Of a stretch of DNA of 64,000 bases, positions 18,588 to 27,266 are shown in pieces. This DNA is from Alteromonas macleodii (lineage in GTDB: Bacteria; Pseudomonadota; Gammaproteobacteria; Enterobacterales; Alteromonadaceae). The stretch lies in the NCBI RefSeq assembly GCF_903772925.1, contig NZ_LR812090.1, positions 2,004,333-2,068,332 of the forward strand, written 5' to 3'. The translations under genes and the position numbers were made by a program. Positions within the stretch are counted from its first letter, which is position 1; each line of letters starts with the position of its first letter. A model generated the notes under the pieces. That model saw only the letters and a program-made list of their open reading frames with translations, searched no databases and was not told the origin of the DNA.

Positions 18588-19184
18588 CTAATCAAGCAGT
18601 GTATTTAACGTAGATTGCGCTGCAGTGAGCGCTTTATCCCCAAGAGTAGGCCATGCTGATGACATACCTTCATGCAGCAAAAACACGCTATTGGATAGAA
18701 CTTCGTCTTGTAGCTTTTCATTTAGCCACGACCAAACCGCTTGCTTATGTTCATTAACGGCCGCTTCAATTTGCTGGTTGTCAGGGTAACTCGCCAACGC
18801 TTGAAGCGACATACAGCCTCGCGGGGCAAAGCTACTAAGCCATAGCGCTAAACGTTCAAATATGTGGTGAAGTGCCTCTTTTCGAGAAGAAGGGCAGTGT
18901 TCCTCTAAAAATGAAATATAGCGGCTGTGCCTATAGTTAAGCGCACCAATAATCATATCTTCTTTTGACGGGAAGTACTTGTATAGGGTTTTAAGCGTTG
19001 TACCTGTGTAGTCTTTTAGTTTTGCCACATTAGGTTCTGCGAAACCATAGAGTGCAAAGGCCTTTTCTAATTTTGAGGCTAGTTCAATTTGTTTGGGCGT
19101 CATTACCTTTACCTCTTTTAAAAAATTATCTAATGATTCTGTAAGCGGCCCTAGCAGTTGCTTGGGTATAGCGCTTGATTCCAT
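18588..19184 (-). CDS. TetR-family transcriptional regulator
   Basis: 198 residues. The helix-turn-helix lies at about 35-75 (KAFALYGFAEPNVAKLKDYTG, then TLKTLYKYFPSKEDM), with a ligand-binding C-terminal part containing CMSLQALASYPD. The N-terminal 28 residues before MTPKQIE are longer than usual. Its start at 19184 lies 5 nt from a 55-bp double dyad that is probably its own operator. The downstream gene on the same strand is the dehydrogenase. The inducer is unknown; enzymes of that type suggest an electrophile or quinone. Confidence 0.9.
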   Translation of the reverse strand: MESSAIPKQLLGPLTESLDNFLKEVKVMTPKQIELASKLEKAFALYGFAEPNVAKLKDYTGTTLKTLYKYFPSKEDMIIGALNYRHSRYISFLEEHCPSSRKEALHHIFERLALWLSSFAPRGCMSLQALASYPDNQQIEAAVNEHKQAVWSWLNEKLQDEVLSNSVFLLHEGMSSAWPTLGDKALTAAQSTLNTLLD

Positions 19185-19188
19185 ACAT

Positions 19189-19243
19189 GACTATGTAGAA
19201 TAATCATTCTACCCTCATGGTAGAATGATTGTTCTACATAGTC
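19189..19243. promoter_or_regulatory. Large inverted repeat, likely double TetR operator
   Basis: Two 23-nt arms (19189-19211 and 19221-19243) are inverted copies with a single mismatch, separated by 9 nt. Each arm is itself a partial dyad, with TAGAA at one end and TTCTA at the other. This gives two adjacent operator-like sites immediately upstream of the TetR start. There is no T tract, so a terminator is unlikely. Autorepression by the adjacent regulator is inferred from position and symmetry. Confidence 0.7.
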
Positions 19244-19341
19244 AATGTGCGCGTTTAAACTACATAAACGTTTACGCTAACGTTGCAGATATTAGTCACA
19301 TCCTTGTTTGTGATTATTTTTAATCACATTTTAAAGTGTGA

Positions 19342-20103
19342 TTGTTTTTGAATTTGATGGATAGGCGTGTCATAGTGATAACAAGTCAAAGCGTTTCTTG
19401 TAATGAAAAAAGATCACGGCGGCGCAAAGTGAACACGAACAAAAACAACGCAATAAATAATAAACTGAAGAGCTATGCTGGCGTGCTGACCGGCGATATC
19501 ACAGACTCCCAGTCTTATACAGACGAAGACTTCAGAGATATCCTCACTGCACTAAAACAGCACTTATCGAATTACGCTAAGCAGTATGACGGCCATTTTG
19601 ACATTTATCGCGGCGACGCATTTCAGCTGGCGGTGAACCAACCTCAGTACAGTATGCACATTGCATTAGGTTTACGTTTAGCGCTAAAAGCACGCATGCC
19701 AAGCGTTGATGTAAGAATAAGCGTAGCAGTGGGTGAAGCACATTTTCGTCCTAAAGAAGTGAAAACAGGCACGGGGGAAGCCTTTGTTTTATCAGGGCGC
19801 GGACTTGATTCGATTAAACCCAATTACCTTGCTTTTTCCAGCAGCAATACCGAGCTAGAAAACAAAACTCAGTTACTTACACGCTTTGCGGATACTCATG
19901 CAAGCGGCTTAACACAAACCCAATCAGAAACCTTACTGACCTACCTTGAAGCCTCGGACAAAAGTCATGACAATATAGCGGCATTACTTAATAAAAATAG
20001 AAGTAATGTGAGTCGAATTCTTAACGCGAGTAATTACAAGCTTGTTGCTGAATACCTTGAATATATGAAGCACGCCATAACTGGAGCGTTAAATGATAGC
20101 TGA
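19342..20103 (+). CDS. SatD-like protein
   Basis: Up to 253 residues. The start is uncertain: TTG at 19342, ATG at 19357 or GTG at 19428, and family similarity begins only at SYAGVLTGDITDSQ. It resembles the SatD family, whose N-terminal fold may relate to nucleotide cyclase-like domains (VLTGDITDS, YRGDAFQLAV, RISVAVGEA). The C terminus has a helix-turn-helix-like segment (NIAALLNKNRSNVSRILN), so DNA binding is possible. It overlaps the DUF3307 gene by 11 nt, and this pairing is common. The function is not established. Confidence 0.75.
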   Translation: MFLNLMDRRVIVITSQSVSCNEKRSRRRKVNTNKNNAINNKLKSYAGVLTGDITDSQSYTDEDFRDILTALKQHLSNYAKQYDGHFDIYRGDAFQLAVNQPQYSMHIALGLRLALKARMPSVDVRISVAVGEAHFRPKEVKTGTGEAFVLSGRGLDSIKPNYLAFSSSNTELENKTQLLTRFADTHASGLTQTQSETLLTYLEASDKSHDNIAALLNKNRSNVSRILNASNYKLVAEYLEYMKHAITGALNDS

Positions 20104-20944
20104 AACATCAAAAGGCGCTATCGTTAACGCCGTTCCTGACTTTGCACAGCCTGAACTATTGGTGGGGTTACTACTTGCACACTTGCTTGCCGACTTTTAT
20201 TTTCAACCCTATTCTTGGGTAAAGCAAAGAAACGAGCGACACGCGCTAGCGTTACCTTTGTATTTACATGCACTACTACATGGTGCACTTGCCTTTATCG
20301 CATTAGTGCTTTTATCCGGCAACGGCAGCATGGCTACAATAGGCATCGCAACGCTTATAATAGCGGTTTCTCATTTTAAAATTGACGTGATTAAGTCTTA
20401 TTGCTCCCAAAATACTACCGCGTTTGTCATCGATCAGCTTGCACACGTGGCTGTGATCTTGGGCGTGTTTTTATATGACACAAACCAATGGCACAGCGCA
20501 CTAGCGTTACTAAAGCTACTAGGTGCACAACATTTAGCGGTGCTTCTTGCCTATTTAGCCGTGCTTAAGCCCAGCTCAATTATTATAAAGCAACTACTGT
20601 CCCCTTGGAGCAGTGAAGTTTTAACTAACAAACCCCCATCAGCCCATCCTAATGATCCGCCTACGATAACCACTGAAGCACAACAAACCTTGTCGCTGGC
20701 AGGTCAACGAATTGGCTATTTAGAACGTGTACTCATGTTAACTTTTGTATTGTTAAATCAGTTTTCCGCTATAGGGTTTCTTATTGCAGCTAAATCTATT
20801 TTCCGTTTCGGTGATTTAACTAAGCACCAGGATAGAAAACTTACCGAGTATGTACTTTTGGGCACCTTCACCAGTGTGGCGATGACGTTTGCCATTGGCT
20901 TGGCATGCGCAGCGGCATTAGGACAGTTACCCATAAAGTCTTAG
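20093..20944 (+). CDS. DUF3307 membrane protein
   Basis: 283 residues. The N-terminal 130 residues are the DUF3307 domain (LVGLLLAHLLADFYFQPYSWV, HALLHGALAFIALVLL, HFKIDVIKSYC) with conserved histidines and aspartates in or near membrane helices. The C-terminal part has two or three further helices (FVLLNQFSAIGFLIAAKSIFRFGDL). Its start lies inside the last codons of the SatD-like gene, indicating translational coupling. Function is unknown. The two proteins probably act together, with the partner as a regulator or soluble subunit; that is inference. Confidence 0.8.
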   Translation: MIAETSKGAIVNAVPDFAQPELLVGLLLAHLLADFYFQPYSWVKQRNERHALALPLYLHALLHGALAFIALVLLSGNGSMATIGIATLIIAVSHFKIDVIKSYCSQNTTAFVIDQLAHVAVILGVFLYDTNQWHSALALLKLLGAQHLAVLLAYLAVLKPSSIIIKQLLSPWSSEVLTNKPPSAHPNDPPTITTEAQQTLSLAGQRIGYLERVLMLTFVLLNQFSAIGFLIAAKSIFRFGDLTKHQDRKLTEYVLLGTFTSVAMTFAIGLACAAALGQLPIKS

Positions 20945-20987
20945 CAAGGGCTTTATTGAGTAGGTTGTGCCCAAAGGTAACTTTATT

Positions 20988-21893
20988 CTAGGTGCTGTAT
21001 TGTTTAATGAATTGGCTTGGGGTAATGCCTTCGTGATTTTTGAAAACACGACTGAAGTGAGATTGATCATTGAATCCCAGTAATAACGCGATGTCGCTCA
21101 TGGAATGAGTATTCGCGAGTAAGTATTTTTTACTTTGCTCAACACGGTATTGGGTAATAAATTGGTAAGGTGTTTCCCCAACACTCTTTTTAAACTCTCT
21201 TAAAAAGTGGAACTTGCTGCAAAAAACAAGCTCGGCCAGCGCATCTACATTAATGGTACTGCCGATATTTTCTTTAATGTATTGCTCAATCTTATCTATC
21301 TGTGACTTGCCTATTTTGACACTCTTTGCTGAGGAATCTTGAAGGTCGCGGTAATTTGAATAATTTTGGATATAATGAGCAGAAAGTGCAGACAATAAGT
21401 TACTTAAATAGGCTTTCCCATTACGACCCTTTGCTTGTGTCTCTAATAACAGAAGCTCAATTAGCCCCTTTATGGTCTCGTCTTCCACGTTGTAGTTGTT
21501 CAGAAACTGCAGTTGTTCGTGTTCTACCTTAAACGGACATGCGTCTAAAAATACACGTTCTTCAACCGCTAAAATAACAAAATAACAAGGCTCGGATATA
21601 TCGTGTGTAAACGGCGTTTTAGGTGGATTTATCCAAATGTTTCCCGGACTGGTTTTTAAAGAAACCATACTTCCATTCGCTTCTATGTTCCAATTCAGAT
21701 CGCTTTCAAGGGCGAGTGCGAAATAGAAATAAGGGGTATACACATTTTGAGGGTAAAAGTGAGGCGACTTTCCTTTCTCTAAAATGATGCCTTTCCAATC
21801 GAGACCGTCGTTTGAAAACGCAATATCTAGTACGTCTTTGCACGATGAAGGTTGATGTGTCGCATGATCAAAAAAGGCTAAACGTGACTTCAA
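20988..21893 (-). CDS. AraC-family transcriptional regulator
   Basis: 301 residues beginning at a TTG preceded by AAGGAA with about 9 nt spacing. The N-terminal part is a cupin-like sensor region. The C-terminal 100 residues hold the two AraC helix-turn-helix motifs (VDALAELVFCSKFHFLREFKKSVGE and MSDIALLLGFNDQSHFSRVFKNH), ending with the family motif TPSQF. It is divergent from the hydrolase gene at 22009, the likely target. The inducer is unknown. Confidence 0.9.
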   Translation of the reverse strand: MKSRLAFFDHATHQPSSCKDVLDIAFSNDGLDWKGIILEKGKSPHFYPQNVYTPYFYFALALESDLNWNIEANGSMVSLKTSPGNIWINPPKTPFTHDISEPCYFVILAVEERVFLDACPFKVEHEQLQFLNNYNVEDETIKGLIELLLLETQAKGRNGKAYLSNLLSALSAHYIQNYSNYRDLQDSSAKSVKIGKSQIDKIEQYIKENIGSTINVDALAELVFCSKFHFLREFKKSVGETPYQFITQYRVEQSKKYLLANTHSMSDIALLLGFNDQSHFSRVFKNHEGITPSQFIKQYST

Positions 21894-22008
21894 GCTTTAT
21901 GTTTCCTTTAGCAATAACCTACAAATAATTAGCATTAATGTGCAATAACTAAGGCGCACTATTTCATATCCTGTGCTCATTGATTACCCACTTAAAGAGC
22001 ACAGCCAA

Positions 22009-23115
22009 ATGCTTAAAACTACCATAACAGTAATTGCACAGTCACTTTTGATATCGCCACTGATCATACTACAACCGGGCGTATCACACGCTCAACAACC
22101 ATCGCAAACAGACGCGTTAAACCAAGCCCGAGCAAGCATTGAACAACTAAACGCTGATCAGGCGCAGTTAAGCAGTGAGATCAAAAATAGTCATCGTCAA
22201 TACAACCAGCAAGGATTTCAAATGGAAAATATCACGTTAAACACAGAAGTGGGCAACTTGGCTGCAAATTTATACCTTCCAAAAGGTATTGCTAATCCAC
22301 CAGTGGTCGTTGTTACGGGTGCATGGACATCTGTAAAAGAGCAAATGCCAGCCGTTTATGCAACAGCACTAGCAGAGAGAGGCTACGCTGCTGTTACATT
22401 TGATTTTAGAGGTTGGGGAGCGTCAAGAGATACCGATGACAACCAAACCGCGTATCTTGAAGATCCTGTTCGTAAAACGCAAGATATACAGGCTGTTATC
22501 AAAGCGCTGCCAAATGTCGAGCAGGTCGACAGCAGCCGTATTGCTGGCTTGGCCATTTGTGCCTCAGCGGGCTATATGCTTGATGCTGCGGTTCAAAAAC
22601 CTCAATTTAGCCAAAATACACGGTTAGGCGCGGTGGCAGTAGTGGCCCCTTGGTTACATGATGAAGCAATGGCAACAGCAATATATGGCGGTGAAGAAAG
22701 TCGCAATCAATTACTTGCGTTAGCAGCGGCAGAGAAAGACAAATCCGAGCCATTAGTTATTGAAGCGGCAAGTTTAACCAATGAAAATGCTTTGATGTAC
22801 AACGCACCTTATTACACTGAGCAATCACGAGGTTTGTTGCCTGCCTACGACAACAAATTCAACGTCACGTCATGGAGCGGTTGGCTTAATTACAATGCGC
22901 AGTTAAGTGCATCAAAACAGACTATACCGGTTTTAATGGCTGCATCAGAAGCGATGGCGCTGCCACAAGGTGCACATCAGTATTTGGAAAACGCGACTGA
23001 TTCGGTAAATGCAATTTGGCTAGATAATATCAATCAATTTGACTTCTACGACCAACCCGAAGCTGTTGAAAAAGCCGTTAACGCCGTAGTTTCTCACTTC
23101 GACAGCGCATTTTAA
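22009..23115 (+). CDS. Exported alpha/beta hydrolase
   Basis: About 368 residues. The start at 22009 (MLKTTITVIAQSLLIS) gives a signal peptide ending near SHAQQ; the GTG at 21973 would add a non-signal extension. The hydrolase core has VVVVTGAW, VTFDFRGWGASRD and the nucleophile region AICASAGYM. The usual Gly of the elbow is Ala and the expected nucleophile is Cys, like dienelactone-hydrolase-type and YcjY-type proteins. The late segment WLDNINQFDFYDQPE supplies an Asp in the region where the catalytic His or Asp usually lies. It is probably under the divergent AraC regulator, and the NTF2-like gene follows 30 nt later. The substrate is unknown. Confidence 0.85.
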   Translation: MLKTTITVIAQSLLISPLIILQPGVSHAQQPSQTDALNQARASIEQLNADQAQLSSEIKNSHRQYNQQGFQMENITLNTEVGNLAANLYLPKGIANPPVVVVTGAWTSVKEQMPAVYATALAERGYAAVTFDFRGWGASRDTDDNQTAYLEDPVRKTQDIQAVIKALPNVEQVDSSRIAGLAICASAGYMLDAAVQKPQFSQNTRLGAVAVVAPWLHDEAMATAIYGGEESRNQLLALAAAEKDKSEPLVIEAASLTNENALMYNAPYYTEQSRGLLPAYDNKFNVTSWSGWLNYNAQLSASKQTIPVLMAASEAMALPQGAHQYLENATDSVNAIWLDNINQFDFYDQPEAVEKAVNAVVSHFDSAF

Positions 23116-23145
23116 AGCGAGTGTTTACCTATTAAAGGCTCAGAA

Positions 23146-23715
23146 ATGAAATTTAAAGCCATAATTTGTGTCATGTTAGTTGGAGTTTATACTATGGGCC
23201 ATGCTGCCACACCCTATTTGAACCGTGATAAAGACATTGCAAGTATTCACAGCAACCTTAATAGCTTTTCAGCATTAGCTGACAACAATGCGTATGAATA
23301 CTTAACCTTACTGTTTGCCCCACATGTAACAACAGACTACACCAGTTTGTTTGGGGGCGATGCGGTAACCCAAAAACGTGAGGTCTTGATGCAAAACTGG
23401 GCGGCTTTTTTGCCTGGTTTTGACAAAACATTTCACAACTTGGGAAACCCAAGTATTAACCGAAAAGAAGATATAGCGTTTGCTAACGTGCCGTTTACTG
23501 CCAGTCACTGGCTTGGGCATGATGGTTTTTGGCAAGTTTCGGGTATCTACCACTTCACTTTCAGAAAAATAGAAGGGCAATGGCTGATTACTTCAGTGAC
23601 ATTAGAAAAAAGAGAGGAGACGGGCAGTCGCGATATTTTAGCGATTGCGCCAGAAAATGCGAAAGACCGCTTAGCGCATCTGCAGCAAGTTAAAAACGAT
23701 ACCCTAGCGAACTGA
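23146..23715 (+). CDS. Exported NTF2/SnoaL-like protein
   Basis: 189 residues with a signal peptide (MKFKAIICVMLVGVYTMGHA, then ATPYL). The rest is a single cone-shaped NTF2-like domain: helices around DIASIHSNLNSFSALADNNAYEYLTLLF, then strands ending in FTFRKIEGQWLITSVTLEKR. Members of this fold may be small enzymes or ligand-binding proteins. It follows the exported hydrolase by 30 nt and probably shares its transcript and compartment. Confidence 0.8.
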   Translation: MKFKAIICVMLVGVYTMGHAATPYLNRDKDIASIHSNLNSFSALADNNAYEYLTLLFAPHVTTDYTSLFGGDAVTQKREVLMQNWAAFLPGFDKTFHNLGNPSINRKEDIAFANVPFTASHWLGHDGFWQVSGIYHFTFRKIEGQWLITSVTLEKREETGSRDILAIAPENAKDRLAHLQQVKNDTLAN

Positions 23716-23779
23716 AAGCAAACAAGTTACTAACACCTGTTGAGATTTGATGCACAGTAAAAACCAACAGGCGCTAGCG

Positions 23780-24679
23780 TCAAACGGCGTGCTTTTCTTC
23801 AAGAAAGTCGATTAAGGCCCTAATTCTTTGGGCCTTTTGACTATGTTGCTGAAAATACATAAACAGCCCTGAATAAGGAAACCAGTTCTCTTTAAGTACG
23901 GGAACAAGCTCGCCGGTTTCAAATAATTCATCCACCATAGGCTCAACAATTCTTCCTATACCTAACCCTTTTTTGGCAGCATCAATCATCAAATCTGTAT
24001 CGTTGACTACCATAGCAATCGGCATTGAAACACTAACAGCTTGCTGGTTTTGCCACAGATGAAGTGGCGCAAGTTTGTTAGAGGTAATAAAACGATATTG
24101 AATGAGCTTGTGTTGCTGAAGGCTATCAATAGACGAGGGAAGGCCATACTTTTCAGCGTATTGAGGTGAGCAGAACAAACATTCTTTCGTGGCTTTAGTT
24201 AATCGCTTTGCCACCATGCCTTGTTCTATCCTATCACCAAAGCGAATACCCACATCCATCCCATCGGTAATCAAATTTACGGCTGCGTCGTTTATCGATA
24301 CCTCAAGCTTTAAGTCTGGATAGCGCTCGCAAAACTCTTGGTAATAAGGCGCCAAAAGCTGTTGGAAGGCGAAGCGGGGAGTGGTGATACGAACCGTGCC
24401 CCTAGGGGTATAGCTAAGGGCGTTGACCTCTTCAAATGCAATATCTAACGTGTCGATAGCATGATGAGTTTGCTGCTTAAGTAACTTTCCCGCATCGGTT
24501 AATTCAACTCTACGCGTGGTTCGATTGAACAAAGGAACGCCCACACTTGCTTCTAGAGATTTAAGCGCGTGGCTTACAGACGGCGGTGCCATTTCTAACT
24601 GGCGAGCAGCGCCACTAATACTGCCTTCATCGGCAATAGCATGAAAAACAATAAGTTGTTGAAATGTGGTGCCGTTCAC
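23780..24679 (-). CDS. LysR-family transcriptional regulator
   Basis: 299 residues starting at GTG. The winged helix-turn-helix occupies residues 1-65 (FHAIADEGSISGAARQLEMAPPSVSHALKSLE), followed by a two-lobed effector domain (RGTVRITTPRFAFQQLLAP). It is divergent from the quinone reductase gene at 24879, the usual arrangement for a LysR regulator and its target; the 199-nt gap between them presumably holds its sites, though I could not pick one out with confidence. Confidence 0.92.
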   Translation of the reverse strand: MNGTTFQQLIVFHAIADEGSISGAARQLEMAPPSVSHALKSLEASVGVPLFNRTTRRVELTDAGKLLKQQTHHAIDTLDIAFEEVNALSYTPRGTVRITTPRFAFQQLLAPYYQEFCERYPDLKLEVSINDAAVNLITDGMDVGIRFGDRIEQGMVAKRLTKATKECLFCSPQYAEKYGLPSSIDSLQQHKLIQYRFITSNKLAPLHLWQNQQAVSVSMPIAMVVNDTDLMIDAAKKGLGIGRIVEPMVDELFETGELVPVLKENWFPYSGLFMYFQQHSQKAQRIRALIDFLEEKHAV

Positions 24680-24878
24680 TTATAGCGCCTCTTGAAAGCC
24701 TAACTTACAAAATTGATCAAACTGCTTCGAGCCTGAAATTTTGTCTAGATTTTAATTGTTAGTTTCATTCTAATAATCTTTAAGTTAATCATCATCTAAA
24801 ACTAAAGGTCATTCAAGCATAAACTTCTATCTGTTCACTTTGAACTAACCATAAAATTATCACGCAAAGGTAGAAGTA

Positions 24879-25850
24879 ATGAGTAAAGTATTAGTTATCT
24901 CCGGCCATCCTAATTTAGACCAGTCCAATGCTAATAGCGCTATTTTGCAAAGCCTGACTAAGCGCATAAACGACATTGAAGTTAGACGCTTGGACACCCT
25001 TTATTCTAACAACCCAATTGATGTTGAGGCAGAGCAAAAAGCCTTGCTTGACGCTGAGGTGATTGTGCTGCAGTTTCCTTTCTACTGGTATTCTGTACCA
25101 GCTTTACTTAAGCGCTGGATTGACCAAGTATTTACTTATAATTTTGCGTTTGGCCCTGAAGGAGACAAGCTGGCGAATAAGCACTTTTTACTGTCCATTT
25201 CGGTAGGTGGCCCAAAAGAGTCTTATAGACCGCTAGGCTATAACCATTTCAGTGTGGAAGAATTCTTACGCCCGCTAGAACAGCTCGCTTATCTTGCAAA
25301 AATGCAGTACCACAAGCCAATTTACAGCCATCGCATGGTGTACATTGAAGGTGTTTACAACACGCTTTCAGACGTTCAGGCCCGTGGTGATCAACATGGT
25401 AAGCGGGTAGCCGATGCTATAGATGCTTTGATGAACTCACCAGAATTGCGTATCAAACAGTTTGTAACGACGTGGTTTGGGCAGTTCGATCAATTGCCGG
25501 CGTCAAGTGAAGCTTTTCTACCGAATCTCAGCGAGGAGGTTGTCTGGCAAGCGCCAGAGGGACGATTTCAAGGCCATGCTGGATTCAACGACTGGTACGC
25601 GTGGGCACGCAAGACGTTTAAACCTAACTGTGAGCACCGTGTAGATCAAATTGATATCAAACCCGATGCTGATTCAGCGAAGCCCAATGGATTTACAGTA
25701 GACCTTCGAATTAACCTTAGCGCTGACACATTTCAATCGTCTGACTTTAAAGGGGAATCGGTTGAGGTACAGGTAAAAGAGCGCTGGCATGTGCATATTG
25801 ATACCGAAGGTAAAGTAATCATCGACAGTTACGTTGTTAGTCCTTTGTAG
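24879..25850 (+). CDS. NAD(P)H quinone reductase fused to an NTF2-like domain
   Basis: 323 residues. The N-terminal 185 are a flavodoxin-like NAD(P)H dehydrogenase (quinone) domain: the FMN loop ISGHPNLDQSNANSAIL, the aromatic patch LQFPFYWYSVPALLKRWIDQVF and the ISVGGPKESY segment. Residues 190-323 form an NTF2/SnoaL-like domain (IKQFVTTWFGQFDQLPAS ... VKERWHVHIDTEGKVI). The reductase part alone is the normal length for the family, so the C-terminal domain is an addition. It probably reduces quinones or electrophiles by two electrons. Control by the divergent LysR regulator is likely. It is followed by the ankyrin gene. Confidence 0.9.
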   Translation: MSKVLVISGHPNLDQSNANSAILQSLTKRINDIEVRRLDTLYSNNPIDVEAEQKALLDAEVIVLQFPFYWYSVPALLKRWIDQVFTYNFAFGPEGDKLANKHFLLSISVGGPKESYRPLGYNHFSVEEFLRPLEQLAYLAKMQYHKPIYSHRMVYIEGVYNTLSDVQARGDQHGKRVADAIDALMNSPELRIKQFVTTWFGQFDQLPASSEAFLPNLSEEVVWQAPEGRFQGHAGFNDWYAWARKTFKPNCEHRVDQIDIKPDADSAKPNGFTVDLRINLSADTFQSSDFKGESVEVQVKERWHVHIDTEGKVIIDSYVVSPL

Positions 25851-25927
25851 AGATTAACAACGTGCTAAAAACTCAAAACCAGAATTTAAAACCAAGACAA
25901 AAAGCATTTAAAAAGTTAGGCGAGACA

Positions 25928-27040
25928 ATGAATAAACCTATGCCGTTTACAAGAAAAACCTGCCAGTCTCTGGCGTTAATTGTGCTCTCTGGCATGGGCA
26001 TTACCGCTTCGTTTAGCGAAGCCTTGGCAAACGAAGCAATCGGGGCGCTCTATTCAAGTAAGTTTGAAAGCAACATAAATCAGAACCTAACACCGCTGCA
26101 CAAAGCAGTGTGGGATAACGATATACAGCGTGTTAAGGCACTTATAGACAGCGGCGCAGATGTTAACGGACTCGATAGATTAATGGGGGTAGCGCCGCTT
26201 CATCTGGCTGTTCAAGGAAGAAACTTAGACCTTGTTAAACTGCTTGTGAAGGAGGGGGCATTCGTAAACTTGCAGTCAGTACGCCTGGGCGGAACGCCAC
26301 TGCTATTGGCCGTGTGGCACCGAAATATTCCCGCGGTGGAATATTTATTAAGTTTGCCCGACATCGATACCACCGTTATTTCAGCGGCAGGCGCTACAGC
26401 CCTTGGGTTTAATCGAAGCGGTACAAAAGCAAACGATAAAGCGTTAAATGAAGATGTTACCACCATTAACGCGCTATTTGCGGCTCATGAAGCGAAAACG
26501 CTGCAGCAAGCGCAAGAAAAAGCAGCCATTTATATGGTCGTTGCTAACCAAGCGCTGTCTGAAGAAGAAATGGTAGCTGAAATAAAGGTGCTGCTAGAAA
26601 AAGGGTATGACGTTAATGCGGTTGCGCCCGTATTGAAACAAGGCAGTGATTTTCATAGCGCGCTGCTGCTTGCAGCGATGAAAGGCTACCTGAAAGTAGC
26701 AAAGCTGTTGCTAGATAACGGTGCAGATCAAACGCTTACCGGCGCCTACATGGCCGCAATTGCTTTACACAAAGCCGCATATTTTGGGCGTGCAGACATG
26801 CTGACGTTACTTAGTCAATATCCTGGCTTTCAGGAAGTGCTTAACGCGCAAGGTCCTAACAACGGGTATACACCGCTTCATGACGCAGTGTGGCATGGGC
26901 ATTTAGAGGCAGCGAAAGTATTGGTGGAAGCAGGAGCTAGGTTAGATTTGAAAGGTTATGATGGCAATACACCAGAGCAGCTTGCAAGGCAAAACGGTTA
27001 CGAAGTTCTTGCTAACTATCTGCTCGCCGCCGAACAATAA
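25928..27040 (+). CDS. Exported ankyrin-repeat protein
   Basis: About 370 residues. The start at 25928 has AGGCGAG upstream and a signal peptide (SLALIVLSGMGITASFSEALA). Five to seven ankyrin repeats follow in two blocks: TPLHKAVWDNDIQRVKALID, APLHLAVQGRNLDLVKLLV, TPLLLAVWHRNIPAVEYLL, then SALLLAAMKGYLKVAKLLL, IALHKAAYFGRADML and TPLHDAVWHGHLEAAKVLV. A helical stretch (TLQQAQEKAAIYMVVANQALSEEE) joins the blocks. It is probably a periplasmic binding partner of another protein. It is 77 nt after the reductase gene and may be in its operon. Confidence 0.85.
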   Translation: MNKPMPFTRKTCQSLALIVLSGMGITASFSEALANEAIGALYSSKFESNINQNLTPLHKAVWDNDIQRVKALIDSGADVNGLDRLMGVAPLHLAVQGRNLDLVKLLVKEGAFVNLQSVRLGGTPLLLAVWHRNIPAVEYLLSLPDIDTTVISAAGATALGFNRSGTKANDKALNEDVTTINALFAAHEAKTLQQAQEKAAIYMVVANQALSEEEMVAEIKVLLEKGYDVNAVAPVLKQGSDFHSALLLAAMKGYLKVAKLLLDNGADQTLTGAYMAAIALHKAAYFGRADMLTLLSQYPGFQEVLNAQGPNNGYTPLHDAVWHGHLEAAKVLVEAGARLDLKGYDGNTPEQLARQNGYEVLANYLLAAEQ

Positions 27041-27234
27041 ATTGAAAGTAATAAACCGTCATTACAAAGATACTTTAAGAAGCTTTTCAGTTGTTTAAAA
27101 AATATGAGTCATTTGTTGGAATTGCGTGAAAATGTGCAGATTTTCCGTATTTTTTAGGAAAAATTGAACTAAAGTTTATTTTTGTATTGAATTGAATGCT
27201 TTCTCGTCATAACATCCGCGCCCTTATCAAAAGC

Positions 27235-27253
27235 GATAACTATTATCATTTAG
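27235..27253. promoter_or_regulatory. Fur-box-like site upstream of the siderophore receptor
   Basis: GATAACTATTATCATTTAG matches the 19-bp Fur consensus at 13 positions, with the best conserved part being TTATCATT. It lies 14 nt before the ATG of a siderophore-type TonB receptor operon, a sensible place for iron repression. Fur binding is inferred. Confidence 0.55.
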
Positions 27254-27266
27254 ATTTGGGCGAAAA

